Origin: JBDTDV01 sp039922875
GTDB lineage: Bacteria > Actinomycetota > Actinomycetes > Actinomycetales > Microbacteriaceae
Reading direction: 5' to 3'
Length of the DNA stretch: 52,662 bases
Assembly (NCBI GenBank): GCA_039922875.1
Contig: JBDTDV010000057.1
Coordinates: 1-52,662 of the forward strand
Below, piece after piece: positions 1-7,910 of the stretch. The position numbers and the translations under genes are program-made. The notes beneath the pieces are model-generated. The model was not told the origin of the DNA. It saw only the letters and a program-made list of their open reading frames with translations, and made no database searches. The first letter of the stretch is position 1; every line of letters starts with the position of its first letter.

Positions 1-1
1 G

Positions 2-1396
2 GCACCCGGCCAGTCGGCCATATCCTCCGGCCAACCGGTTGGCGCCTTCGGCCAGCCGGTCGGAGCACCCAACTACGCACCGTATTCGGCCGACCAGTCG
101 TACGCTACTCAACCGACTCAGCCGTACCCACCGGCCCCTGGTCGTCCAGGCGACGCGCGCAAGTCCTCGCCCAAGAAGCGCGGCGCGGGAGTGTTCGTGG
201 CGATGTTCGCCATCGGTGCCCTCATCGGCGGTGGTGCGGGAGCCGGAGTCGTCGGCGTCTACGCGGCCTCTCAGGGGCAGCTCAAAACCAGCGCCGCCTC
301 GACGGGGCCGGCGAACATCACCGTCAACAATGCCAACAACGCGACCGTGGTCACTGCAGTTGCTGCCAAGGCGTCGCCGAGCGTCGTGACGATTTCGGTC
401 ACGGGAACCAGCTCCGGTGGTACCGGCTCCGGCATAATCCTCTCTGAAGACGGTTATGTCCTGACCAACACCCACGTGGTGACCCTCGACGGGCAGACTT
501 CCACCGGGACCGTTCAGGTGCAGGACAACAGCGGCAAGCTCTACTCGGCCACCATCGTCGGCACCGATCCGATCGCCGATCTTGCGGTGATCAAGCTGAA
601 GGACGCCAGCGGACTTACCCCGGCCACCTTCGCCGATTCGGCCAAACTCAACGTCGGTGACGTAGCGGTGGCCATCGGGGCACCCCTTGGGTTGTCCGGA
701 ACGGTCACCGACGGCATCGTGAGCGCCTTGAATCGCAGCATCACCGTCGCATCGTCGGCGGTACCGGACCAGAGTTCCCCGGACAACGGAAACGGAAACG
801 GCGACCAGGGCAACGGACCGTTCGACTTCTGGAACTTTGACCTTCCCGGCCAAAAGGGCCAGTCGAAGACTCCGAAGGCTTCCACCGGAACCATCGCATT
901 GCCGGTCATCCAGACCGATGCCGCGATCAACCCGGGCAACTCCGGCGGCGCACTGCTTAACTCGAAGGGCCAGGTAATCGGCGTCAACGTCGCAATCGCG
1001 AACGCGGGTAGCGGCAGCAGCACAAGCCAGGGCGGCAGCATCGGTGTCGGCTTCGCGATCCCGGCCAACCTCGCCCAACGTGTTGCCCAAGAGTTGATCA
1101 AGGATCACTCGGCGACTCACGGCCTGCTCGGCGCGAACGTGAAGGATGCCACCAGCGACACCAGCTCAACCGTCGGCGCTCTGATCGTGGCGGTCACCAA
1201 CGGGGGAGCGGCCGAGAAGGCCGGCCTGCAGAAGGGCGACATCGTGACCAACTTCAACGGGCTGCCGATTACCGGCATGACCGACCTCACCGCACAGGTC
1301 AGGGCGCTCGCCGCCGGCAGCACGGCCGACCTGACGTACGTCCGCGACGGCAAGACCGAAACCGCCACGGTGACGCTGGGTAAGCTGGCGATCTGA
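2..1396 (+). CDS. HtrA/DegP-type membrane-anchored serine protease (5' truncated by window)
   Basis: The reading frame is open from base 2, so the true start lies upstream. The 464 visible residues run: a Gln/Pro/Gly/Tyr-rich cytoplasmic segment (about residues 1-60), a Lys/Arg-bounded membrane anchor (about 64-88), a trypsin-like protease domain, and a C-terminal PDZ domain (about residues 375-455). The catalytic triad is visible as His in LTNTHVV (about residue 158), Asp in DPIADLAV (about 193) and Ser in NPGNSGGAL (about 314). An Asn/Gly-rich loop with DQSSPDNGNGNG sits between Asp and Ser and is probably disordered. Such proteins degrade or refold damaged envelope proteins outside the membrane; the inside-anchor-outside layout fits the actinobacterial PepD/HtrA type. 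It is followed by a strong hairpin terminator, so it ends its transcript. The family assignment is secure; the substrate is unknown. Confidence 0.95.
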   Translation, partial: APGQSAISSGQPVGAFGQPVGAPNYAPYSADQSYATQPTQPYPPAPGRPGDARKSSPKKRGAGVFVAMFAIGALIGGGAGAGVVGVYAASQGQLKTSAASTGPANITVNNANNATVVTAVAAKASPSVVTISVTGTSSGGTGSGIILSEDGYVLTNTHVVTLDGQTSTGTVQVQDNSGKLYSATIVGTDPIADLAVIKLKDASGLTPATFADSAKLNVGDVAVAIGAPLGLSGTVTDGIVSALNRSITVASSAVPDQSSPDNGNGNGDQGNGPFDFWNFDLPGQKGQSKTPKASTGTIALPVIQTDAAINPGNSGGALLNSKGQVIGVNVAIANAGSGSSTSQGGSIGVGFAIPANLAQRVAQELIKDHSATHGLLGANVKDATSDTSSTVGALIVAVTNGGAAEKAGLQKGDIVTNFNGLPITGMTDLTAQVRALAAGSTADLTYVRDGKTETATVTLGKLAI

Positions 1397-1411
1397 TCGC
1401 GTACCAGTCAA

Positions 1412-1463
1412 GACGGGTACCGCCCACGCAGCATTTGTCGCGAGGGCGGTATCCGTCTGTTTT
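1412..1463 (+). terminator. Hairpin terminator after the HtrA-type gene
   Basis: GACGGGTACCGCCC (1412-1425) pairs with GGGCGGTATCCGTC (1444-1457) with one mismatch, and TGTTTT follows. The 14-bp stem has an 18-base loop and starts 15 bases after the stop codon. Confidence 0.7.
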
Positions 1464-1491
1464 GCCGTGCAAACTTTCCGGCTGGTAAACT
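1462..1491 (+). promoter_or_regulatory. Candidate promoter of the glycosyltransferase operon
   Basis: TTGCCG (1462-1467) and TAAACT (1486-1491) are separated by 18 bases and lie just past the preceding terminator. A start about 7 bases downstream would give a 5' leader of roughly 20 bases before the ATG at 1519. This is read by eye from the consensus only. Confidence 0.45.
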
Positions 1492-1518
1492 CGGCCTTCC
1501 AACGAACGAGCGGAACAG

Positions 1519-2562
1519 ATGGCGCAGCAGTACACCACTCTTCCGGGTGTCTCCTATGTCATGCCCGTCTTGAATGAGGTCACTCACGTGTTGGCTGCGG
1601 TGGAGAGCCTGCTCCGTCAGGACTACACCGGGCCGTTCGAAGTGACCCTGGCCCTCGGTCCGAGTATCGACGGCACCACCGAGTTGCTAGAAGAGCTCGC
1701 TCGCACCGATCCCCGGATTCGTGTTCTCGCCAATGACATCGGGTCGACTCCGGCTGGACTGAACATGGCGATTGCGGCCTCCCAGTACCCGATCGTGATT
1801 CGGGTGGATGCGCACTCCTCGCTGCCGAACAACTATGCCAGGATCGCGGTGGAGACGATCCTGCGCACCGGGGCCGACAACGTGGGCGGCATCATGGCCG
1901 CCGAGGGCGAGACCCCGTTCGAAAAAGCCGTGGCCCGCGCATACAGCAGCACGGTGGGCCTTGGCGGGACCCCGCATCATGTGGGCGGAAACCCCGGTCC
2001 AGCCGACACGGTGTATCTGGGCGTCTTTCGCCGCAACCGGCTGGTCGAGGTTGGCATGTTCGACGAGGGGATCAAGCGCGGCCAGGACTGGGAGCTCAAT
2101 CGCCGGCTTCGGGCCTCTGGCGGTACCGTCTGGTTCACCCCAGAGCTGAAGGTCACCTACCGGCCGCGCTCAAGTTTTAGCCGGCTCGCGCGTCAGTTCT
2201 TCTCCACCGGCCTGTGGCGCGGCGAGCTGGCCAGACGCTTCCCGTCCGCGAACACCCTGCGCTATCTGGTGCCGCCGGCCATGGTCCTCGGCGTCACCAT
2301 CGGCGTCATCGTCGGGCTGATCGGTCTGGCCGTGTTCACCCTGACCGGTGCTGTGATCTGGCCGCTGTTCGCGTTGCTGCTCCCGGCGGTTTACATCGCC
2401 TTCGTGATCGTGGCGACCCTGCTGGTGGCACGGCAGGATGGACGGCATGCCTGGCTGTGGTTCCTCGCCGTTCTCCCGTGCATTCACTTCTCCTGGGGTC
2501 TGGGATTCGTTGCCGGGTTCCTGAAGATGACCAGCAACATCAGCGCGCACACCGGGAGATAG
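1519..2562 (+). CDS. Family 2 glycosyltransferase with C-terminal membrane helices (ExoA-like)
   Basis: 347 residues. The N-terminal GT-A domain starts with SYVMPVLNE and has the nucleotide-sugar/metal-binding region around IRVDAHS (Asp97). Further on, RGQDWELNRRLR matches the (E/Q)DxxLxxRL region where GT2 enzymes place the catalytic base. The last 100 residues hold two or three hydrophobic segments (about 250-275, 280-305, 315-335), as in succinoglycan-type ExoA transferases that work on lipid-linked acceptors at the inner membrane face. It is the first gene of a three-gene run: the CDP-alcohol phosphotransferase starts 2 bases after its stop. By context it probably adds a sugar during assembly of a surface glycan. 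Donor and acceptor cannot be read from sequence. Confidence 0.88.
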   Translation: MAQQYTTLPGVSYVMPVLNEVTHVLAAVESLLRQDYTGPFEVTLALGPSIDGTTELLEELARTDPRIRVLANDIGSTPAGLNMAIAASQYPIVIRVDAHSSLPNNYARIAVETILRTGADNVGGIMAAEGETPFEKAVARAYSSTVGLGGTPHHVGGNPGPADTVYLGVFRRNRLVEVGMFDEGIKRGQDWELNRRLRASGGTVWFTPELKVTYRPRSSFSRLARQFFSTGLWRGELARRFPSANTLRYLVPPAMVLGVTIGVIVGLIGLAVFTLTGAVIWPLFALLLPAVYIAFVIVATLLVARQDGRHAWLWFLAVLPCIHFSWGLGFVAGFLKMTSNISAHTGR

Positions 2563-2564
2563 CC

Positions 2565-3416
2565 ATGACGAATGAGCCGCCGATGTCGCATCGACCACCG
2601 GATCCGGCCGGATCCCCGTCACGCATTGTCAGGCCGCGTTCGATTGCCCAGCTGCGGTCGGTGACGCAACCGCCGGAGGTCAGAGAGAGGCGAAACGCCG
2701 AGCACTGGACGGCGTCCCTTTACCTGCGCAACCTGTCGCCGTATCTCACCTGGCTGCTGCTGAAAACCCGAATCTCGGCCAACGGAGTGACCGGGTTGAT
2801 GATCCTGGTCGGCTGGAGCACAGCGGCTGCCCTGCTGATCCCCGGGTTCTGGGGCGCGCTCATTGCCCTGATCCTGTGCCAACTTCAAATGCTGGTGGAC
2901 TGCTGTGACGGCGAGGTGGCCAGATGGCGTTGCACCTCCTCACCGGCCGGGGTGTTCCTGGACAAAGTCGGCCACTACACGACCGAGGCGTTGATCCCAC
3001 TCGCGCTCGGCATCCGAGCTGCCGGATATCCCTTCCAAGCTCCGGAGGACTTCCTGTGGACCACCCTGGCGGGTCTTCTCGCGCTGTTCATCGTGCTGAA
3101 CAAAGCACTGAACGACATGGTTCACGTGGCACGGGCGAATGCCGGGCTGGCGAAGCTGGCGGATACCCGCGGTGAATCGGCGCCCACCGGCGGGCTGGTG
3201 GCCCAGCTGCGCAAGGCCGCGAAGTTCGTGCCGTTCCACCGGCTCTATCACTCGGTCGAGCTGACCATGCTGATCTTCGTGGTCGCTGTCGTCGGCCACT
3301 TCGTCGGCTCCGACCTGGCCAACCGGGTGCTGCTGACCGCGCTGGTCCCGTTGGCGCTGCTGTCGGTGGTCGGGCACTTCGTGACCATCATGGCGTCAAA
3401 ACGGGTCCGGGCTTAG
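2565..3416 (+). CDS. CDP-alcohol phosphatidyltransferase-family membrane enzyme with altered catalytic motif
   Basis: 283 residues from the ATG at 2565, chosen because it lies 2 bases past the upstream stop; the longer open frame upstream is antisense-like shadow of the previous gene. The CDP-alcohol phosphotransferase signature D-x2-DG-x2-AR-x8-G-x3-D-x3-D is present as D112, D115-G116, A119-R120, G129 and D133, but the last Asp, normally the general base, is His137 (FLDKVGHY). Several membrane helices flank the motif (about 77-110 and 140-275). The family moves a phospho-alcohol from a CDP-activated donor to a hydroxyl acceptor. Between two glycosyltransferases, and near a nucleotidyltransferase that could supply the CDP-donor, it probably puts a phospho-alcohol into a glycan or glycolipid rather than making a standard phospholipid. 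The His may change or abolish activity. Confidence 0.85.
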   Translation: MTNEPPMSHRPPDPAGSPSRIVRPRSIAQLRSVTQPPEVRERRNAEHWTASLYLRNLSPYLTWLLLKTRISANGVTGLMILVGWSTAAALLIPGFWGALIALILCQLQMLVDCCDGEVARWRCTSSPAGVFLDKVGHYTTEALIPLALGIRAAGYPFQAPEDFLWTTLAGLLALFIVLNKALNDMVHVARANAGLAKLADTRGESAPTGGLVAQLRKAAKFVPFHRLYHSVELTMLIFVVAVVGHFVGSDLANRVLLTALVPLALLSVVGHFVTIMASKRVRA

Positions 3417-4313
3417 GTGCCACAGCCTGTGACAGGCACACCCCGCGTCGGGGTCGTCGTCCTCACCCAGGGCACGCGGCCGGCTGACCTGGCCCGCGGC
3501 ATCCAGAGTGTGCGCGCCCAGACAGGTGTCCGCCTGGACATCGCCTGCGTCGGCAACGGCTGGGATCCGGGAACGGCCGATCCGCCGCTGCCGCCGGAGG
3601 TCGCCGCGGTGGCACTGCCGGAAAACCTGGGCATCCCGGCCGGCCGCAACCGCGGGGTCCCGCACGTTTGCGGCGATTACCTCTTCTTTCTCGACGATGA
3701 CGCGTGGCTGCCGGACACCGACTTCCTGGCGCGGGCCTGCGAACTGCTGAGCACGGATGCCTCGATCGGCTTGGTGCAACCGCGCGTCGTCGATCCCTCC
3801 GGTCGCACCTCACCCCGCCGCTGGGTCCCTCGAATTCGTAAAGGGGAGCCGACCGAATCCGGTGCGGTGTTCTCGGTCTGGGAGGGCGCGGTGCTGCTCC
3901 CACGCGCGGTCTTCGAGGCGACCGGCGGCTGGGCGGACCCCTTCTTCTATGCGCACGAGGGGATCGAGCTCGCCTGGCGGGTCTGGGATCAGGGTCTGCG
4001 GGCCTGGTACGCGGGCGAGCTGGTGGCGAATCACCCGGTGATCGAGCAGACCAGGCACGCCGCCTATTACCGGCTCAATGCGCGAAATCGGGTCTGGCTG
4101 GCGCGCCGGAATCTGCCGGCTGTGCTGGTACCGCTGTACGTCGGCTCCTGGACCGGCATCCAACTGTTGCGCTGGTTCCGGCGGCCGGCCGCGCTGGCGG
4201 CGTGGTTCGGCGGCTGGAGGGAGGGCTGGCAGGCCGACCCGGGTGAGCGACGCCCGCTGCATTGGCGTACGGTATGGCGGATGACCAGGGCGGGTCGACC
4301 GCCGATCGTCTGA
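3417..4313 (+). CDS. Family 2 glycosyltransferase (soluble or peripheral)
   Basis: 298 residues from a GTG immediately after the upstream TAG, implying translational coupling. VGVVVLTQGTR opens a GT-A fold, and FFLDDDAWLPD (Asp93-Asp95) is the classic metal/nucleotide-sugar DxD region. AGRNRGV is the conserved Asn/Arg motif of rhamnosyl/galactofuranosyl-type GT2 enzymes, though donor specificity cannot be read. There is no clear long transmembrane segment apart from a weakly hydrophobic stretch around 235-255. As third gene of the glycan operon it should extend the same polymer as the gene at 1519. It ends 75 bases from a convergent gene, with only a weak GC-rich hairpin between them. Confidence 0.88.
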   Translation: MPQPVTGTPRVGVVVLTQGTRPADLARGIQSVRAQTGVRLDIACVGNGWDPGTADPPLPPEVAAVALPENLGIPAGRNRGVPHVCGDYLFFLDDDAWLPDTDFLARACELLSTDASIGLVQPRVVDPSGRTSPRRWVPRIRKGEPTESGAVFSVWEGAVLLPRAVFEATGGWADPFFYAHEGIELAWRVWDQGLRAWYAGELVANHPVIEQTRHAAYYRLNARNRVWLARRNLPAVLVPLYVGSWTGIQLLRWFRRPAALAAWFGGWREGWQADPGERRPLHWRTVWRMTRAGRPPIV

Positions 4314-4387
4314 GTGGCCTAAATGACCCGACCGGCCCGTCCGGCCCTCAGCCTGACAGCGCCGCAGTGGAGGGCGGAAGAAGCCGG

Positions 4388-5287
4388 TCAGTCCTGCTGT
4401 TCGGCGTCTGGTTGCCGCCGGCGTGGTATCGCCTTTCTGGCCAGCGCTCCTGCACTCTTGACGCCGCCGGCAGCGGCGGAGCCGATGCGTTTGACGCCGG
4501 CGGCGGCATCCGCTGACAGCCCGCGTCTGGGTGTTCGCACGATGCGGGTCGGCGGTTCGAGCGCCGCCGCGAACATGTCGGGTGCGGCGCCGAAAGCGAG
4601 TCGGGAATTGTGCAACACTCGCCTGGCCAGGATGTTGTTGCCGGCCCCGCCGATCACCGCACCGACCCCGAACGGGATCGCCCTGGCGAGAATGCTGGCG
4701 CCGCCGCGCACCGCGAACTGCCGGATGAACGCGCTTTTGAGCCGGTCGACCAACGGGCCGAGAACCGCGGTCGGCAGGCTGCTGGTGACCAACTCGCCCC
4801 AGTAACGGGTGCGCGGCAGGCCGGAACCGGAAAGTTGGCCGGCCAGTTGCCGCACCAGATCGGAGCCCTCGCGCCCGAGCATCATCGTCATCACCAGCGC
4901 CCTGGCCCGCTCCGGCTCGGAGACGGCGATGCCGTGCAATTCGCTCAGCGACTGCGCATACAAGGCGGTGGCCTCAAGGAACCCGGCAGTCTCCACCCCG
5001 GACAGGGCGAGGGTGATCCCGGTGCCGATTCCGGGGATGACGGCGGTCGCGCCAACGGCTGCACCGCCGGTGGTCACCGCGGCGACGTAGCGGCGCTCCA
5101 GGATCGCGACCAACTGCTGCGGGCTTGCCAGCGGATGCCGTTTCCGGATGCTGCGCAGATGCGCCAGCACCACCGGGCGCTGGATCGCCAGAGCCCGGTC
5201 GATCCCACGCATCAGCCCGGCGGGAATGTCGTCCCCGCCTGGCGTCGCTCCGCTTGGGCCGATGATCGGCTGAGGTTTACCTGCCAT
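4388..5287 (-). CDS. Uncharacterised membrane-associated protein, EcsC-like
   Basis: 299 residues from the ATG at 5287; the longer frame upstream overlaps the ABC ATPase gene antiparallel and is ignored. The middle (about residues 55-100) has a Gly/Ala-rich hydrophobic stretch (GGAAVGATAVIPGIGTG), and another lies near 195-215 (IPFGVGAVIGGAGNNILAR). Both look like helical-hairpin or glycine-zipper membrane segments. The layout resembles EcsC-family proteins, but no catalytic motif is visible and the function is unknown. The C-terminal 80 residues are rich in Ala and Arg and end in a basic, Gln-rich tail. It is transcribed alongside the exporter genes, 37 bases after the ATPase stop, so it may belong to the glycan export unit. 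That association is inference. Confidence 0.6.
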   Translation of the reverse strand: MAGKPQPIIGPSGATPGGDDIPAGLMRGIDRALAIQRPVVLAHLRSIRKRHPLASPQQLVAILERRYVAAVTTGGAAVGATAVIPGIGTGITLALSGVETAGFLEATALYAQSLSELHGIAVSEPERARALVMTMMLGREGSDLVRQLAGQLSGSGLPRTRYWGELVTSSLPTAVLGPLVDRLKSAFIRQFAVRGGASILARAIPFGVGAVIGGAGNNILARRVLHNSRLAFGAAPDMFAAALEPPTRIVRTPRRGLSADAAAGVKRIGSAAAGGVKSAGALARKAIPRRRQPDAEQQD

Positions 5288-5324
5288 GCGTATCGATTCT
5301 ACGGTGTCCGGATCGGATGCCGGC

Positions 5325-6059
5325 TCAGGCGTAGTCGGCGTTATACCGCTCCAGGATGTCGGCGATCGGCCCGTCCAGCACAAGCTCACCCTTGTCCAGA
5401 TAGAGCCCGCGCACGCAGAACCGGCGCATCTCCTTCTCGTTGTGAGAAACGAAGAACAGCGTGCGGCCGCCGGCGAGGAGCTCCTCGATGCGTCTGTAGC
5501 ACTTTTCCCGGAAAGCGCGGTCCCCGACCGCAAGTACCTCGTCGACCAGGATGATCGGCTCCTCCAGCTGAGCGATGACCGAGAACGCGATCCGTACCTT
5601 CATCCCGCTGGACAGGTGCTTGTACGGGGTGTCCAGGAAGTCGCCGATGTCGGCGAATGCGATGATGTCCTCGAACCGCTGCTCGATCTGGCTCCGGGTC
5701 ATACCGTGCAGTCCGGCGGTCAAAAACACGTTGTCTCGGACCGTGAGGTCGTCGACGAATCCACCGGTGATTTCGATCAGCGGCGCGACTCCCTCGGCCA
5801 CCCGCACGGTTCCCTCATCGGCCAGGATGACTCCCGCAACGAGCTTCAGGAGCGTCGATTTGCCCTGCCCGTTGCGGCCGACGACGCCGATCGCCTCGCC
5901 GGGTTGCACGGTGAAGTTCAAGTGGCGAAGCGCCCAGAACTCGTCGGGCCGGCTCCTGCGCTTGCGCGACGCGAACAGATCCTTGAAGGTGCGTCGACCG
6001 AGGCGATTGCGCCGGAACCGGATGCCGACTTCCGAGACCGCGATGACCGGTGCGGGCAT
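5325..6059 (-). CDS. Polysaccharide/teichoic-acid-type ABC exporter ATPase (Wzt/TagH-like)
   Basis: 244 residues from the ATG at 6059, which overlaps the permease stop as TGATG and has AAGGAG upstream; a TTG one codon earlier is less likely. Walker A GRNGQGKST is at about residues 61-69, the signature LSSGMKVRIAFS is near 140, and Walker B IILVDEVLAVGD is near 160-171. The extended N-terminus before the ATPase core (FRRNRLGRRTFKDLF) and the HLNFTV start of the core are typical of Wzt/TagH/RfbB ATPases that power export of O-antigen, teichoic acid or similar polymers. It lacks the C-terminal carbohydrate-binding domain found in some Wzt proteins, so export probably does not need a terminal modification check. 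It pairs with the permease just upstream. Confidence 0.93.
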   Translation of the reverse strand: MPAPVIAVSEVGIRFRRNRLGRRTFKDLFASRKRRSRPDEFWALRHLNFTVQPGEAIGVVGRNGQGKSTLLKLVAGVILADEGTVRVAEGVAPLIEITGGFVDDLTVRDNVFLTAGLHGMTRSQIEQRFEDIIAFADIGDFLDTPYKHLSSGMKVRIAFSVIAQLEEPIILVDEVLAVGDRAFREKCYRRIEELLAGGRTLFFVSHNEKEMRRFCVRGLYLDKGELVLDGPIADILERYNADYA

Positions 6060-6859
6060 CAAATCTCCTTCAAGACGGCGCGTTGGGTGCGGGCGAAGAC
6101 CCAGAGGCCGATCGCCAGCAGCAGCACGGACATTCCGGCGGACGTACCGACCAGCATCCAGTCGAGTTCTCTCGGGAAGAAGGCGGCCCGGTACAGACTG
6201 AAGATTCCAGCGAGTGGGTTGAAACCGAACAGGACGTGCAGGTTGGCTGGCACATTGTGCGCGCTGTAGATGATCGGGGAGGCGTAGAACAGGGCCCGGA
6301 GTACGAGCTTGACCGCTCGCTCAAGGTCACGGAAGAACACCACCAGTGGGGCGACGATCAGCCCGATTCCCACAGTCAGGATCACCTGGATCAGAATCGC
6401 CACCGGAAACAGCAGGATGTCCCAGTTGACGGTGGCGCCGGCAAGGATCGCGAAGATGGCCAATACCGGCAGGGAGGCGAGAAACTCGATTCCCTTGGAC
6501 AGGACGATCCGGTTGACCCAGATGGTGCGCGGAATCGTTGTCGATCTGATCAGTTTCGACTCACGCAGGAACGCTCTCGTGCAGTCGGAGACTGCGCCGT
6601 TGAACCACATCCAGGCCAGCAGCGCGGTCAACAGGAAGACGATGTACGGATCTTCCCCGACCTTGCGGTGGAAGATGACGGTGAAGACGAAATAGTAGAT
6701 CCCGCTCATCAACAGCGGATCCAGGATCGACCAAAAATAGCCCAGCGCGCTCGTCGAGTAGCGGACCTTCAGATCACGGCTGGTCAGTAGCCACAGCGAA
6801 TGCCTGTACCGCGCGAACGGGCTTCGCTGTCGAGGACGCGCCTCTGCCAATGCAGTCAC
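6059..6859 (-). CDS. Polysaccharide ABC exporter permease (Wzm/TagG-like, ABC-2 type)
   Basis: 266 residues with six hydrophobic segments and the ABC-2 layout. The N-terminal interface helix contains LLTSRDLKVRYSTSALGYFWSILDPLL, shown here only to about its first twenty residues as the typical RDLKxRYxxSxLGxxW element of Wzm/TagG permeases. Together with the ATPase it forms a half-and-half transporter moving undecaprenyl-linked polymer across the membrane. The start is a GTG at 6859 with a TACGAT -10-like box 7 bases upstream, suggesting a leaderless transcript. It is separated from the upstream nucleotidyltransferase by 62 bases. It likely exports the product of the glycosyltransferases at 1519-4313. 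Confidence 0.92.
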   Translation of the reverse strand: MTALAEARPRQRSPFARYRHSLWLLTSRDLKVRYSTSALGYFWSILDPLLMSGIYYFVFTVIFHRKVGEDPYIVFLLTALLAWMWFNGAVSDCTRAFLRESKLIRSTTIPRTIWVNRIVLSKGIEFLASLPVLAIFAILAGATVNWDILLFPVAILIQVILTVGIGLIVAPLVVFFRDLERAVKLVLRALFYASPIIYSAHNVPANLHVLFGFNPLAGIFSLYRAAFFPRELDWMLVGTSAGMSVLLLAIGLWVFARTQRAVLKEI

Positions 6860-6866
6860 GCGTTCT

Positions 6867-6872
6867 ATCGTA
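6867..6872 (-). promoter_or_regulatory. Candidate -10 box (TACGAT) of the exporter operon
   Basis: On the minus strand TACGAT is followed by 7 bases and then the GTG start of the permease. This is the spacing expected for a leaderless actinobacterial mRNA. No convincing -35 box is visible. Confidence 0.35.
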
Positions 6873-6921
6873 GGGTCGATTCAGATCGCCGCAGTTCGGG
6901 GATCAGAGTTCGTGCTCCGGG

Positions 6922-7614
6922 TCAAACGAAGAGGTTGGCCCGCTCGAGGTCTTCGGCGAAGTCCACCTCGACCGCGTAGAGGTCGGAAATGTCAACCGGC
7001 TCGACCAGCATCCGGTCGTGCTGGATGGCCAGTTCGATGCCGCGCTCGAAGTAATCCTGGGCGCCGACCCTGCTGAGCTGGCGGGTCAGGCCGGCCTTGT
7101 CGGTGCTGGAAACGTAGTTGATGCCGACCGCCTCGCCGAGTCCGCCCTTGACGGTCTTAGAAAGCTCGTTGATGTAACCCTCGGCGCTGGTGGTGTACTT
7201 GACTTCCTCGTCGGAGACCTTCGCCGTGTTCACCGTGACGAATGATTGGTCGCGGGCGACCATGGCCGCGGCCCGGTCCAGCGCGATGGGATCGAATACG
7301 ACGTCGCCGTTCATCCACAGCACACCGCCGGGGGCGGAGGCCTGAAGCGCGCGCATCAGGCTCTTGGACGTGTTGGTCTGGTCGTACTGCTCGTTGTAGA
7401 CGAAGGATGCGTCCGGAAAGGCCTCGATAATGTGCTCGAGCTTGTAGCCGACGACGATAGTGATCTTGGCCTTCAGGCCGAAAGCGTGATGGATGTTGTC
7501 GAACTGCTGCTGCATGATGGTTCGGCCATCGCTCAGCTCCGTCAGCGGCTTGGGGAGGCTTCGGCCGAGACGACTGCCCATACCGGCGGCTAAAATCACT
7601 ACTTGGGTGGTCAC
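6922..7614 (-). CDS. Nucleotidyltransferase of the sugar-/choline-phosphate family (LicC/GlmU-N-like)
   Basis: 230 residues from a GTG preceded by GAGGAG. The N-terminus VVILAAGMGSRLG followed by PKPL (Lys22) is the NTP-binding signature of this superfamily, and MNGDVVFD (Asp104) is the metal site. There is no left-handed beta-helix or second domain, so it is a single-domain enzyme like CTP:phosphocholine cytidylyltransferases (LicC) or the inositol-phosphate cytidylyltransferase domain. It would make an NDP-activated sugar or alcohol. Because a CDP-alcohol phosphotransferase lies in the same cluster, a CDP-alcohol product is the most economical guess, but substrate identity is not readable from sequence. 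It starts the minus-strand half of the cluster, facing a divergent ABC ATPase gene. Confidence 0.85.
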   Translation of the reverse strand: MTTQVVILAAGMGSRLGRSLPKPLTELSDGRTIMQQQFDNIHHAFGLKAKITIVVGYKLEHIIEAFPDASFVYNEQYDQTNTSKSLMRALQASAPGGVLWMNGDVVFDPIALDRAAAMVARDQSFVTVNTAKVSDEEVKYTTSAEGYINELSKTVKGGLGEAVGINYVSSTDKAGLTRQLSRVGAQDYFERGIELAIQHDRMLVEPVDISDLYAVEVDFAEDLERANLFV

Positions 7615-7910
7615 ATTAATCTCCTCGTCTGGTGCACAGTGTTGGATACGCTTGTGAACCGTTTGAGTAACGAAAATGAATGGTTACCGATGGTCAAACT
7701 CACACTGTTGCGTAAGGACACGTCGTCATGCCAATTGATAGGCTACCCCGAAGCCCGAATGAGACATCGGTTTCCGTGGCGTCGTTGTTCTTTCGTGACC
7801 AATTTCCCGGCGTTCTCTCAAGGGCGCGGGTATAGCCAATTCTCTAGTCTGGGTGAAGTCTGAAAGCATTCGGCCTCGGGAAGCCGGAGGTCCTTGATAC
7901 CGTTGCGAAG
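7615..7910. other. Divergent intergenic region, no gene seen
   Basis: This 296-base gap lies between two divergently transcribed genes and is clearly less GC-rich than its flanks. It should hold promoters for both sides. I see a GAGGAG ribosome site for the minus-strand gene and GGAGG at about 7886 on the plus strand, but no confident -35/-10 pair. The short frame at 7603-7863 has no coding character. Confidence 0.5.

Noticed and set aside
541..1368. Long minus-strand frames opposite the HtrA-type gene
   Set aside because: They are antisense shadows in high-GC DNA, with no family motifs and no ribosome sites.
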